This document shows positions 37,881 through 46,682 of a DNA stretch of 64,000 nucleotides, piece by piece. Below the pieces are notes generated by a model. It was given only the letters and a program-made list of their open reading frames with translations, was not told where the DNA came from and did no database searches. Source of the DNA: Bin80 sp026708685 (GTDB lineage: Bacteria > Bacteroidota > Rhodothermia > Rhodothermales > Bin80); assembly GCA_965200955.1 (NCBI GenBank), contig OZ241742.1, positions 1,364,001 to 1,428,000 on the forward strand. Reading direction: 5' to 3'. Position numbers and translations under genes: made by a program. Numbering within the stretch: the stretch's first letter is position 1; the number at the start of each line of letters is the position of its first letter.

Positions 37881-38177
37881 CGATAAGTGTCTGTGACCAA
37901 AAAGTTACAGCAGTTTCTATGTAGAATGTAAGCATAAATGACATAGAACACCATTGATGCTTGCCGGTCTATTGGTAAACAAAATATACTAAAAAAGTGG
38001 AAGAACTAATACATTTTTTCAGTAGCCCTCAGTCATTGCCGTTGGGCTGATTGTCTTCAATATTCATGCATTCATTGGCCAGGTCACAGTGCATAAAGTA
38101 AGCATACAAGTAACAATCAATCAATCAACTCCTATGGCTTGGCTCCCAACTATACTTACAGATCATTGTTAAGACCA
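37881..38177. other. Intergenic upstream of the restriction gene
   Basis: Nearly 300 bases between the restriction-modification gene and pnuC. No gene or repeat was recognised. It should contain the promoter of the 35097-37880 gene; a TTTG lies in the expected region, but no TAnnTTTG follows at the right distance. Confidence 0.4.
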
Positions 38178-38795
38178 TCACCCTCTATCAAGCGGATCAT
38201 CTGCGGCGAGAAGTGAGTGAGGTACGCTAGATTTCTGGTATGATGTTCGCCATTCATAAAATCCACGGGTGGCTAGTCCAAGATATAGAATGTAGAGAAG
38301 CAATGTGAGATAGAGTTCAGTGATAAGATAGAGTCCTACATAAATGAGATCGGTGACAATCCAAACGATCCAACTTTCAAGAATTTTTCGGGCTGCCATC
38401 CAACTGGCGATAATACTGAGCGTGGTGGTAACACCTTCAAGGATGGGAAATTCCGAATGAGTGATATACTCTAAAACGAGTGCAAAACCCAGTATCCCCA
38501 TACATGCAAGAATAAGGAGTACTAATCCAGTTCTCTGAGGTAGCCGAGTGACATTTAAAATCCCTCCCTCTGGTCCTCCTGTGAGCCAAGCTTTCCATCC
38601 ATAAAACGAGATTCCAATGAAAAGCCCCTGAAGAAGCATTGTGGTGTATAAGCGGGCATCATAGAATACAATCGCAAAAAGAATGCTACTGATGATTGCG
38701 GTGGGCCATGTCCAGATATTTTGGCGGACATTCAACCATACGCACAGGATCCCCGTAACAACCGCAGTAGACTCAAGGATGAGATCTAAATTCAT
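38178..38795 (-). CDS. pnuC: Nicotinamide riboside transporter PnuC
   Basis: A 205-residue membrane protein with about seven spans. It takes up nicotinamide riboside or a related vitamin. The family signature WTWPTAIISSILFAIVFYDARLY (split: WTWPTAIISS, FYDARLY) and the FYGWKAWLTGG and IVWIVTDLIYVGLYL regions are clear. It overlaps the preceding gene by four bases and is the last gene of a run that also holds nadC, which supports a role in NAD supply. Confidence 0.92.
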   Translation of the reverse strand: MNLDLILESTAVVTGILCVWLNVRQNIWTWPTAIISSILFAIVFYDARLYTTMLLQGLFIGISFYGWKAWLTGGPEGGILNVTRLPQRTGLVLLILACMGILGFALVLEYITHSEFPILEGVTTTLSIIASWMAARKILESWIVWIVTDLIYVGLYLITELYLTLLLYILYLGLATRGFYEWRTSYQKSSVPHSLLAADDPLDRG

Positions 38796-39982
38796 GGTAT
38801 TGTGATTATAAATGCCTTACCTACATCAGAACCACTAGCTGACCCAATCAGTGCAGTTTTTCCATACAAATCAATGGAACTACCAAACGAGGCTTCTCCA
38901 ATATCAAGGATTCCCTGATAGTGCCACTGCCCCTCCCGGCGTGCGTAAATGTAGACCACCCGATCGACATTAAAATTCAAACGCAACTGCTCATCATAAC
39001 CAACAATCAATGCACGATCTTCATAGAGTGCTACTTCAGTTCCAAATGCTCCTTTACGGTAAGGAGTCGGAGGCTCTAATGTAGCGGTTTGTGACCATGC
39101 TCCCAATGAATCTCGGCGAAACAACGTAGCTTGCCCAGATTCACGAGATCCAGCTTCAGGTTGACCAATAATTAACTCTTCCTTATACAGATCAAGAGAA
39201 ATAAAAAAGCCTAGAATTCCCCGGAGTTGAGCGACTTCTGACCATGATCTGTCTTGTCCTAACTCAAAGATATACACCGATCCTGAACGGCGACTAAAAT
39301 AACTACTGCTAGCCACCGCTATAATATCCTGATATAATGTGGAACTGCCCCCAAATATTCCGCGGTTGATCGTTCCTGATCCCACCAAGCGGTGTCCAAG
39401 CGACCAGATCCCGTTTGTTTGGTTGTAGACATAGACGGCTCCGTCTTGTTCATTATCTGGTGTTGGATCTCCTCCAGTGGTGTAAAGCAGTCTATCCTGA
39501 AAGATGTCAATATCGGTTGCGACGTTGCTAAGTCTTTGATCGTTACCACTGGAATTAGAGATGCGGGTTGCTTCTAACCAAGATCCATCATCATTAAGTT
39601 CGTACACAAAAATAGGATTTGGATTTTGCTGGCCAAAGAATTCTTGACTAGCAGTTACAAGGGCAGTTTGTCCATGAAGGGCAACCTTACGTCCAAAAGC
39701 GAAGCCAGCCTCACAATGTTGTGGGGCCAATCTCGCTACTTCATTCCATGATCGGGTTGAATCTGTCAATTGGTACACATACGCAGCTCCTCCTCCGACA
39801 GCACAGGAGGTTTCCCCACTTGCTCCAACAATAGCCCATTTTCCATCCAGTGCAACAGAGGTACCAAAATAGTTACCACTAGTGGTATCGGCATACGGCA
39901 GTTTTATGATCTGAGCATGTATGCCCACTACAATATTCAAGCTACACAGCATTAAAAAGGAGAATCTCCAGAGTTGGGTCAT
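38792..39982 (-). CDS. Secreted FG-GAP beta-propeller protein
   Basis: A 396-residue protein with a signal peptide (about 1-23) and about seven FG-GAP-like blades (NYFGTSVALDGKWAIVGASG; AFGRKVALHGQTALVTA; AFGTEVALYEDRALIVG). The fold is a seven-bladed propeller, often a surface or periplasmic binding module. No catalytic domain is seen. It is coupled to pnuC (four-base overlap) and follows the ABC-F gene by ten bases. The function is unknown. Confidence 0.75.
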   Translation of the reverse strand: MTQLWRFSFLMLCSLNIVVGIHAQIIKLPYADTTSGNYFGTSVALDGKWAIVGASGETSCAVGGGAAYVYQLTDSTRSWNEVARLAPQHCEAGFAFGRKVALHGQTALVTASQEFFGQQNPNPIFVYELNDDGSWLEATRISNSSGNDQRLSNVATDIDIFQDRLLYTTGGDPTPDNEQDGAVYVYNQTNGIWSLGHRLVGSGTINRGIFGGSSTLYQDIIAVASSSYFSRRSGSVYIFELGQDRSWSEVAQLRGILGFFISLDLYKEELIIGQPEAGSRESGQATLFRRDSLGAWSQTATLEPPTPYRKGAFGTEVALYEDRALIVGYDEQLRLNFNVDRVVYIYARREGQWHYQGILDIGEASFGSSIDLYGKTALIGSASGSDVGKAFIITIP

Positions 39983-39992
39983 GAATTCTTAC

Positions 39993-42020
39993 TTACTGGA
40001 TAGACTCCGCAAGTTGTTCCCACTTCTGATAGAGATCTGCAAGTTCTTTTTCAATTGCGGCATAGCGAATGGTTGCTTCTTCAGATTGAACGGGGTCAGA
40101 ATAGGTTTGAGGGTCAGATAAAATCTCCTCCAGAACTTTTTTTCGTGCCTCTGCCTCGGAAATAGCAGACTCGGCTTCTTCACACAGCCACTGAAGTTGA
40201 TGATCGGTGAGCTTTTCATGATGAAGATGACCATTGGTTCTGGCTTCCTGATAGGCACGGTTGCGTGCTTCGGCTTCACGCCTTTTTTGCTCCTTGGTTT
40301 TAGGTCCACCCGATCGGGAATGTGATTTGGGGGCTGCCTTTTGAGGAGATTTTCTGGTTTGACTTACCTGTTGCAGGGAGCCATGATCCAATGCCCATTG
40401 ATAGTCAGAATATGTTCCTTCATAAGTGCGGACGGATTGGTCACCAATATGCCAGGTCACATTGGCAACATGATCAATAAAGTGGCGATCATGACTTACG
40501 ATGACGAATGTGCCATCATATTGTCGCAGTGCCTCAATCAATACACCAATGGACTGAATATCTAAGTGATTGGTGGGTTCGTCAAGGATCAGGAAATTAG
40601 CTGGATTCACCAGTGTACGAGCAAGGGCCAATCGGCTTTTTTCGCCACCCGAAAGTACATGAACGGGCTTGAATACGTCATCACCCGTAAATAGAAAAGC
40701 ACCTAGGAGAGTGCGTAGGTATACCTCCTCTCGCCCAACGGCCTCACGCTGGAGCGATTCCAGTACGGTATCGGATGCAGTTAGCGTATCCGCTTGGTGC
40801 TGGGCAAAGAATCGAATGGATACATTATGGCCGATCTGAAGGTCTCCCTGAATGGATTCACTCCCATAAAGGATTCGGGATAGGGTTGACTTTCCTGCTC
40901 CATTTTTTCCAATGAGGGCTATTTTTTGTCCGCGTGTGATTTCAAGGGGGGCGGCCTGGTCAAAGACCTTCACGGCGGGCCCGTTTTGAGATGGATATAT
41001 TTTCGAGAATGGACTCAGAGACAGTACCCTCCTACCCGATGGACTCGGAGATGGGAATCGGATTCGAATCTGTGCGTCGGGTGACTCAGGAGGTGGTAAG
41101 CGTTCTAACTTCTCCAGATGCTTGATGCGGCTCTGAACCTGACGAGCTTTGGATGCCTTGTATCTGAAGCGGTCGATAAACCGCTGGTCCTGTTGAATGT
41201 CCCGTTGCTGGTTTTCATAGGCGGCCTGCTCCAGGACGCGTCGTTTCTCTCGCTCAATGAGAAAAAAATCGTAGTCGCCAGCATATTCGGCAATTCGTCC
41301 ATGATACAGGTGTGCAACTGTATCAATCATACGATTGAGGAAGTAACGATCATGTGAAACCAAAATGACTGTGCCCGAATACGTTTTCAGGTACTTTTCC
41401 AACCAGTCAATGCTCACAATATCAAGATGATTGGTAGGTTCATCCAAGAGCAGTACATCTGGTTTTTGTAGGAGAATCTGGGCGAGTGCTACGCGCATCC
41501 GAAACCCACCAGAGAGAGTTTCCACGGGGCGATTCAACTCCCTAGTTGCAAATCCAAGGCCCTCTAATACCGATTCTGCACGAGATTGTGCAGAATGAGC
41601 ACCGTGAATAGCTAAGCGTTCGTGAATGACTTCCAACTCTTGAAGAATCTTTGCGTGATTGGTATCGGGATCTTCCAGTGCACGCGTCAATTCTACTTCA
41701 CGAGTTTGCATGGCTTCAATCGCTTCAAAGGCTCTTAGCGTTTCTTCAATGATGGAGTGGCCACTGGTTACATCTTGAACATCCTGCGTCAGGTATCCCA
41801 CCGTTCCAGTTCTGGAGATCTCGCCCTTATCCGGCTCCAGTTGCTGTCCGATGATTCGTAGCAGCGTTGTTTTGCCAGCCCCATTGGGTCCAATCAGCCC
41901 AATACGCTTGCCATCGCCGACGGTCCAGGTTAAATCCTGGAGGATCGGGTTGCCACCCAGAGAAATGCCAATACTCTGTAATTGAATCAAAGCAAGATCA
42001 GTAAGCGTTGCGGTTGACAA
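39993..42020 (-). CDS. ABC-F ATPase, Uup-like
   Basis: A 675-residue soluble protein with two ABC ATPase domains and no membrane spans. Walker A motifs (GPNGAGKTTLL and GKNGAGKSTLS), both signatures (LSGGFRMRVALA and LSGGEKSRLALA) and both DEPTNHLD Walker B regions are intact. ABC-F proteins act on the ribosome E site to rescue or tune translation. The C-terminal coiled coil (about 540-675) and the linker favour a Uup/YheS-like subgroup. It overlaps the sugar-transferase gene by 23 bases. Confidence 0.9.
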   Translation of the reverse strand: MSTATLTDLALIQLQSIGISLGGNPILQDLTWTVGDGKRIGLIGPNGAGKTTLLRIIGQQLEPDKGEISRTGTVGYLTQDVQDVTSGHSIIEETLRAFEAIEAMQTREVELTRALEDPDTNHAKILQELEVIHERLAIHGAHSAQSRAESVLEGLGFATRELNRPVETLSGGFRMRVALAQILLQKPDVLLLDEPTNHLDIVSIDWLEKYLKTYSGTVILVSHDRYFLNRMIDTVAHLYHGRIAEYAGDYDFFLIEREKRRVLEQAAYENQQRDIQQDQRFIDRFRYKASKARQVQSRIKHLEKLERLPPPESPDAQIRIRFPSPSPSGRRVLSLSPFSKIYPSQNGPAVKVFDQAAPLEITRGQKIALIGKNGAGKSTLSRILYGSESIQGDLQIGHNVSIRFFAQHQADTLTASDTVLESLQREAVGREEVYLRTLLGAFLFTGDDVFKPVHVLSGGEKSRLALARTLVNPANFLILDEPTNHLDIQSIGVLIEALRQYDGTFVIVSHDRHFIDHVANVTWHIGDQSVRTYEGTYSDYQWALDHGSLQQVSQTRKSPQKAAPKSHSRSGGPKTKEQKRREAEARNRAYQEARTNGHLHHEKLTDHQLQWLCEEAESAISEAEARKKVLEEILSDPQTYSDPVQSEEATIRYAAIEKELADLYQKWEQLAESIQ

Positions 42021-43395
42021 ATCCCTTCCATACGGTCATGACCATAATTTTGATATCCAGAAGGAGCGACCAGTTTTGAATATAGTACAGGTCATGCTGG
42101 ATTCGCTTTTCGAGAGACGTATTACCTCGCCAACCATTGACCTGTGCCCAGCCCGTAATCCCGGCTTTCATTTTGTGACGCTGCATGTATCTGGGGATTT
42201 TTTCCTTGAAATCGTGAATAAATACGGGCCGCTCTGGACGAGGACCTACCACGGACATGTCTCCCTTGAGGACATTGATGAATTGAGGTAGCTCATCTAA
42301 AGAGGTGCGCCGAAGAAATTTTCCAACAGGCGTTGCACGATTTTCTCCTTTAGTGGCCCACACTGCCCCAGAATCCTGCTCTGCAGTGACAGGCATGGAT
42401 CTGAATTTCAGCATATGAAACACCTGACCATTGAGGCCCATTCGCTCCTGCCGGTACAGCACAGGGCCTCTGGATGACATCAAGACAAGTAAAGAAATGA
42501 TCAACAGCATGGGGGACAGGATCGTCAGAACCAGAATCGAGAATGCAACATCCAGACTTCGTTTGATAAACCGGCGAAAATCCATCGGTGTCTCGTCAAT
42601 AATATGGAGGACGGGAAGCCCATCTACATCCGTGATTCTACTGTTGATAATATCATGCTGCAATAAATCGGGAACCAGACATACATGGACGAGTCGGGAA
42701 GAAAGAGAGCTGAGCAGTTTTTCAATGGTGCCAACGGCCTTTAAGGGAAGTGCTATATAGACATAATCAATGGGATCTTTCGAAGAGTCAAGAAAATCAA
42801 GAACATCGTCTACCTTGCCGAGGACATCTGGCATATCGGTTTTATGGTCATCCAGAAAGCCAATCACCTGAAATCCCATCCATGGATACAATTCAAACGA
42901 TTTCTGTAAACGGCGACCGGCACTTCCAGCACCTATAATCAGTACTCGTCGCAAGTTGCGTCCTTTCTTGCGGGCATTACGTATGTAGAGATATATCAAC
43001 AGCCGAAGGCTGAGCATGGACAGTGGTGTCAGTGTGGCAAAGAGAAGAATCGTCAATCGTGAGATATTGAAGTCTCGATACAGGGACAAAAATGCCATGG
43101 ATACAACCAGAGCCAGTCCAACGGATTTACCAACACTTCGGATCAAGCTGGTCCAGCGTTGAGCGCGGTCGGGAATATAGAGACCAGATGCCCAGAATGT
43201 CAGTGCCGCTGAGATCAGGATCCAGGGAAAAAAGGTCAGGTAACGACTTAAGGGATGCCATTCAGGCAAAGGAACGGGCCAGGTGGTCAATACTTCAAAA
43301 CGAAGATAGTAGGCTGCAATCCATGCCGTCCCTACAAGGATCATGTCTGCAAAAAACAGCAACTGCTGATAAAATCTACTCTGTTCTTGTAGCAT
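41998..43395 (-). CDS. Polyprenyl-phosphate sugar-1-P transferase
   Basis: A 465-residue exopolysaccharide initiating enzyme of the WcaJ/WbaP type. Four N-terminal spans (about 10-135) are followed by a Rossmann-like domain (RVLIIGAGSAGRRL) and a catalytic bacterial sugar transferase domain from about 275 (KRSLDVAFSILVL; SLDELPQFINVLKGDMSVVGPRPE). It transfers a sugar phosphate from UDP-sugar to undecaprenyl phosphate at the inner membrane. The neighbouring genes are not obvious polysaccharide genes. Specificity is unknown. Confidence 0.92.
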   Translation of the reverse strand: MLQEQSRFYQQLLFFADMILVGTAWIAAYYLRFEVLTTWPVPLPEWHPLSRYLTFFPWILISAALTFWASGLYIPDRAQRWTSLIRSVGKSVGLALVVSMAFLSLYRDFNISRLTILLFATLTPLSMLSLRLLIYLYIRNARKKGRNLRRVLIIGAGSAGRRLQKSFELYPWMGFQVIGFLDDHKTDMPDVLGKVDDVLDFLDSSKDPIDYVYIALPLKAVGTIEKLLSSLSSRLVHVCLVPDLLQHDIINSRITDVDGLPVLHIIDETPMDFRRFIKRSLDVAFSILVLTILSPMLLIISLLVLMSSRGPVLYRQERMGLNGQVFHMLKFRSMPVTAEQDSGAVWATKGENRATPVGKFLRRTSLDELPQFINVLKGDMSVVGPRPERPVFIHDFKEKIPRYMQRHKMKAGITGWAQVNGWRGNTSLEKRIQHDLYYIQNWSLLLDIKIMVMTVWKGFVNRNAY

Positions 43396-43396
43396 C

Positions 43397-44686
43397 TCAA
43401 GAAGATCGGTTCAATTCAGTTGCATGACGGTTCTTCATGATCACCGAGTCCATAAACTGTATGGCGGAATGGAGCAGTACATTGGCTCCGTTGATACATG
43501 CTTCCCAAGGAGTGTACTCACGGGAGCTATGGCTAAATCCACCCGAAGAGGGAATGAAGATTAAGCCAGATGGACATAGCAGTGCCATGGACTGGGCATC
43601 ATGACCAGCAAGGGATGGGAGAGTTTGGTAGGACAGTTCCAGTCGCTGACAGGATGATTCAATGGACCGTGCGATCCTTGCATCCATTTTTTGAGGAATC
43701 ACGGATTCAAGATGATCAAAATCAATGTTGAGCCAATAGGTCCGGGCAACAATCTCAGCCTGCTCCCGCAGAGCATTTTCTAGATCCTTTGCCTGCTCAG
43801 AGTCCTCAGAACGAATCTCCATAAAGGCTGTTACTTTACCTGCGATAATATTAAATGCCCCAGGTGAAAAATCCATTTGACCAACAGTGGCCATACAGTC
43901 TGGAAAATCACTCTTCACGGTTTGATGGACCTTGAGACAGAATTCACTTGCACCAAGTGCGGCATCATGCCGTTCATTCATGGGGGTGGTGCCGGCGTGG
44001 TTCGCCTCTCCATGGAAGGTAACCAGATACATGTGAATGCCAACCATTCCCGTCACGATACCAATATCCGTTTGATGGCATTCAAGCCGAGTGCCCTGTT
44101 CAATATGAACTTCAAGATAGCCCAAGAACTCTTTTGAATGTCTTGTGGAGGAGAGGATTCCATCTATCGTGAGTCCAGATCGTTGCAAGGCTCTGTGAAA
44201 TGCATCGAGATTCCCTCTGGGCCGTGCCAGATCCTTTGGGGTCAATTGCCCAGACATAGCCCGGCTTCCAAGTAGGGATACCCAAGTGCCTTCTTCATCG
44301 GTAAAATCAATGACTTCAACGGGGGTGTCTGGAGACACTTCTCGTAAAACCTGAGCGACTTCAAATGCAGATGCAACTCCCAGAGTCCCATCATATCTAC
44401 CCCCATGAGGGACAGAATCCAAGTGGGAGCCGAGTAGCAGTGTAGGTTGCAGATCGCTGGAGGGACAGTGCAATGCCGAGAGGTTGCCAGCGCCATCTTG
44501 ACGAAGATCAAATCCCCGTTCAAGGATCATATCGCGAAAGGTTTGTCTTGCTGTAAGATGGGCTTCGCTGAGGGCGGGACGATTTAATCCATCTTCTGGT
44601 GTTGCTCCATCCCGACACAAACATGCAAAATCTTCGCGAAATCGTTGCTCATCAATACGAAGGTGACCTACTTGGTTCATCATCAC
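43397..44686 (-). CDS. M20 amidohydrolase, HyuC/AllC-like
   Basis: A 429-residue zinc-dependent amidase of the N-carbamoyl-L-amino acid hydrolase / allantoate amidohydrolase group. Metal ligands are in GSHLDSVPHGGRYDG, FTDEEGTW and VHIEQG, and the LAGHDAQSM segment is typical. It would split carbamoyl groups from amino acids or open allantoate in nitrogen salvage. The substrate cannot be chosen from sequence. It lies between nadC (41 bases) and the sugar transferase (1 base). Confidence 0.88.
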   Translation of the reverse strand: MMMNQVGHLRIDEQRFREDFACLCRDGATPEDGLNRPALSEAHLTARQTFRDMILERGFDLRQDGAGNLSALHCPSSDLQPTLLLGSHLDSVPHGGRYDGTLGVASAFEVAQVLREVSPDTPVEVIDFTDEEGTWVSLLGSRAMSGQLTPKDLARPRGNLDAFHRALQRSGLTIDGILSSTRHSKEFLGYLEVHIEQGTRLECHQTDIGIVTGMVGIHMYLVTFHGEANHAGTTPMNERHDAALGASEFCLKVHQTVKSDFPDCMATVGQMDFSPGAFNIIAGKVTAFMEIRSEDSEQAKDLENALREQAEIVARTYWLNIDFDHLESVIPQKMDARIARSIESSCQRLELSYQTLPSLAGHDAQSMALLCPSGLIFIPSSGGFSHSSREYTPWEACINGANVLLHSAIQFMDSVIMKNRHATELNRSS

Positions 44687-44727
44687 TTCACCCGAGGTGA
44701 CTCATCAAGGACATGCGGAATCAGGAT

Positions 44728-45618
44728 TCAGAGTGGATCAACATTCAGGGCTATGTCAATCGCCTGAACCGAATGGGTAAGAGCTCCGCATGAAATGTAA
44801 TCTACACCAGTTGCTGCGATGAGTGGTACAGTTTCCAAAGTGATCCCTCCAGTGGCTTCGGTCTTGATGTGGTGGTCAATACGATCAACCGCCCGTTTGA
44901 GGGGGGCGGTGTTGAACGATCCATTGGTCGTATAGGTGGCCATGTTATCGAGTAGGAGCACATCAATGAGATGAGATACCGAGAGTGCTTCATCCACTTC
45001 ATCTATCGTCCGAGCTTCTACATCAATCTTAAAATCAGGCATCTTCGTAGCGGCGATCTGTACGGATTTTGCCAGACCTCCGACGGCTTCAATATGGTTG
45101 TCCTTGATGAGGATGCGGTCATACAATCCGATCCGGTGATTCGTGCCGCCTCCCATCAAAACGGCCCATTTATCGATCAGGCGCAATCCTGGAACCGTTT
45201 TGCGTGTATCTCGGATACGGGTCGCATACCTTTGAACACGTTCCACCATTCTGGATGTTAATGTTGCAATCCCACTCATTCGTTGCATTAGATTCAGGGA
45301 TAGACGCTCAGCGGTCAGGATGGAACGTAGCGAGCCAGAACAGCTCCCAATGATCGTATTGTTGTCCACAGCATCCCCATCTGCATACTTCCATGCACAT
45401 TTTAGGGCAGGATCAACAAGATGAAATGTATACTGTGCCACCGTAAGTCCTGCAATGATCCCTTCCTGTCGCATGATGAATGTAGCATGTCCCTGATCCT
45501 CTCTGGAAAGAAGAGATTCGGAAGTAACATCACCTGACCCAACATCTTCTACAAGAGCGTTATGCAGGATCGTATTGAGGTCTTCGGGCGAAAGATAGGG
45601 CGGGAGTCCACGATACAT
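44728..45618 (-). CDS. nadC: Quinolinate phosphoribosyltransferase NadC
   Basis: A 296-residue NadC, which turns quinolinate and PRPP into nicotinate mononucleotide in NAD synthesis. The motifs EDVGSGDVTSE, RDTRKTVPGLRL, KWAVLMGGGTNHR and LIKDNHIEAVGG, and the late region ISCGALTHSV are present. It follows accA by five bases. No nadA or nadB is in the window. Confidence 0.96.
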   Translation of the reverse strand: MYRGLPPYLSPEDLNTILHNALVEDVGSGDVTSESLLSREDQGHATFIMRQEGIIAGLTVAQYTFHLVDPALKCAWKYADGDAVDNNTIIGSCSGSLRSILTAERLSLNLMQRMSGIATLTSRMVERVQRYATRIRDTRKTVPGLRLIDKWAVLMGGGTNHRIGLYDRILIKDNHIEAVGGLAKSVQIAATKMPDFKIDVEARTIDEVDEALSVSHLIDVLLLDNMATYTTNGSFNTAPLKRAVDRIDHHIKTEATGGITLETVPLIAATGVDYISCGALTHSVQAIDIALNVDPL

Positions 45619-45623
45619 GCGGT

Positions 45624-46616
45624 TTATCCACTGAGGCTGTGTTCGCCGATCCGATCCAGCCTACAAAGACGTTTACGGATTAGATCTTCATTGGTGAGCG
45701 ACCCAATTTTTTTGAGGGAGTCACAGATTGCCTGTCCGACATAATCATACGTTGCACTGGGATCATGATGTGCTCCACCAAGGGGTTCTTGGATAATGTG
45801 ATCCACAATTCCAACTTCAACCAGATCAGTAGCAATCAATTTCAGAGCACGGGCAGCCTCTTCTTTGTGATCCCATGATCTCCACAGGATAGAGGAGCAG
45901 CTTTCGGGGGAAATGACGGAATACCATGCATTTTCGAGCATCAGCATTTGGTCACCGACACCAATGCCCAGTGCACCGCCTGATGCTCCTTCGCCAATCA
46001 CCACCACGATGATGGGAACTGCAAGCCTAGACATGACGAGCAAGTTTCGAGCGATGGCTTCTGCCTGCCCTCGTTCTTCTGCATCCATTCCTGGGTATGC
46101 ACCTGGGGTGTCAAGAAGACAGATAATGGGTTTGCCGAATCTTGAAGCGAGTTCCATCAATCGCCGTGCTTTCCGATACCCTTCTGGGTTTGGCATTCCA
46201 AAGCGTCGGTAGCGGCGTTGTTTGGTATCACGTCCTTTCTGATGTCCGACGATGAGGACGGTTCGGTCTTCGTATCCGTATCGGTTTCCCGAAAGTGTAG
46301 CGAATCCACTAACGATGGCGGGATCATCTCCAAAACATCGATCTCCATGCAATTCTACAAATCCCTCGGTGAGGGCAGTGATGTAATCGTAGGTGTAGGG
46401 TCGCAAAGGATGCCGAGCAATCTGTACGCGCTGCCATCTGGTAAGGCTTCCATAGATAGACAGGCGGAGCTCTTCAATGCGGGTGGAGAGGGCCTGAATT
46501 TCTGAAGAGAGGTCTACTCCACTGGCGTCCATCTCTCGTAGTTCCTCCAGCTTATTTTGTAACTCAACGATCGGCTTTTCGAAGTCTAGTAAAAATTGTT
46601 GAGATTTTTTGATCAT
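45624..46616 (-). CDS. accA: Acetyl-CoA carboxylase carboxyltransferase alpha
   Basis: A 330-residue AccA, near the usual 320. It forms with AccD the carboxyltransferase that moves carboxyl from biotin to acetyl-CoA in fatty-acid synthesis. Conserved parts are the N-terminal helix (LLDFEKPIVELQNKLEEL), LHGDRCFGDDPAIV, GRDTKQRRYRRFGMPNPEG and IGEGASGGALGIG. AccD is not adjacent. It is the first gene of a minus-strand run down to pnuC. Confidence 0.96.
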   Translation of the reverse strand: MIKKSQQFLLDFEKPIVELQNKLEELREMDASGVDLSSEIQALSTRIEELRLSIYGSLTRWQRVQIARHPLRPYTYDYITALTEGFVELHGDRCFGDDPAIVSGFATLSGNRYGYEDRTVLIVGHQKGRDTKQRRYRRFGMPNPEGYRKARRLMELASRFGKPIICLLDTPGAYPGMDAEERGQAEAIARNLLVMSRLAVPIIVVVIGEGASGGALGIGVGDQMLMLENAWYSVISPESCSSILWRSWDHKEEAARALKLIATDLVEVGIVDHIIQEPLGGAHHDPSATYDYVGQAICDSLKKIGSLTNEDLIRKRLCRLDRIGEHSLSG

Positions 46617-46682
46617 GGGTGATATAGATAGGAAGTGTCAGCGGATTGCAACTTGGAATTTGATCCTCTGAAGAACAGAGGG

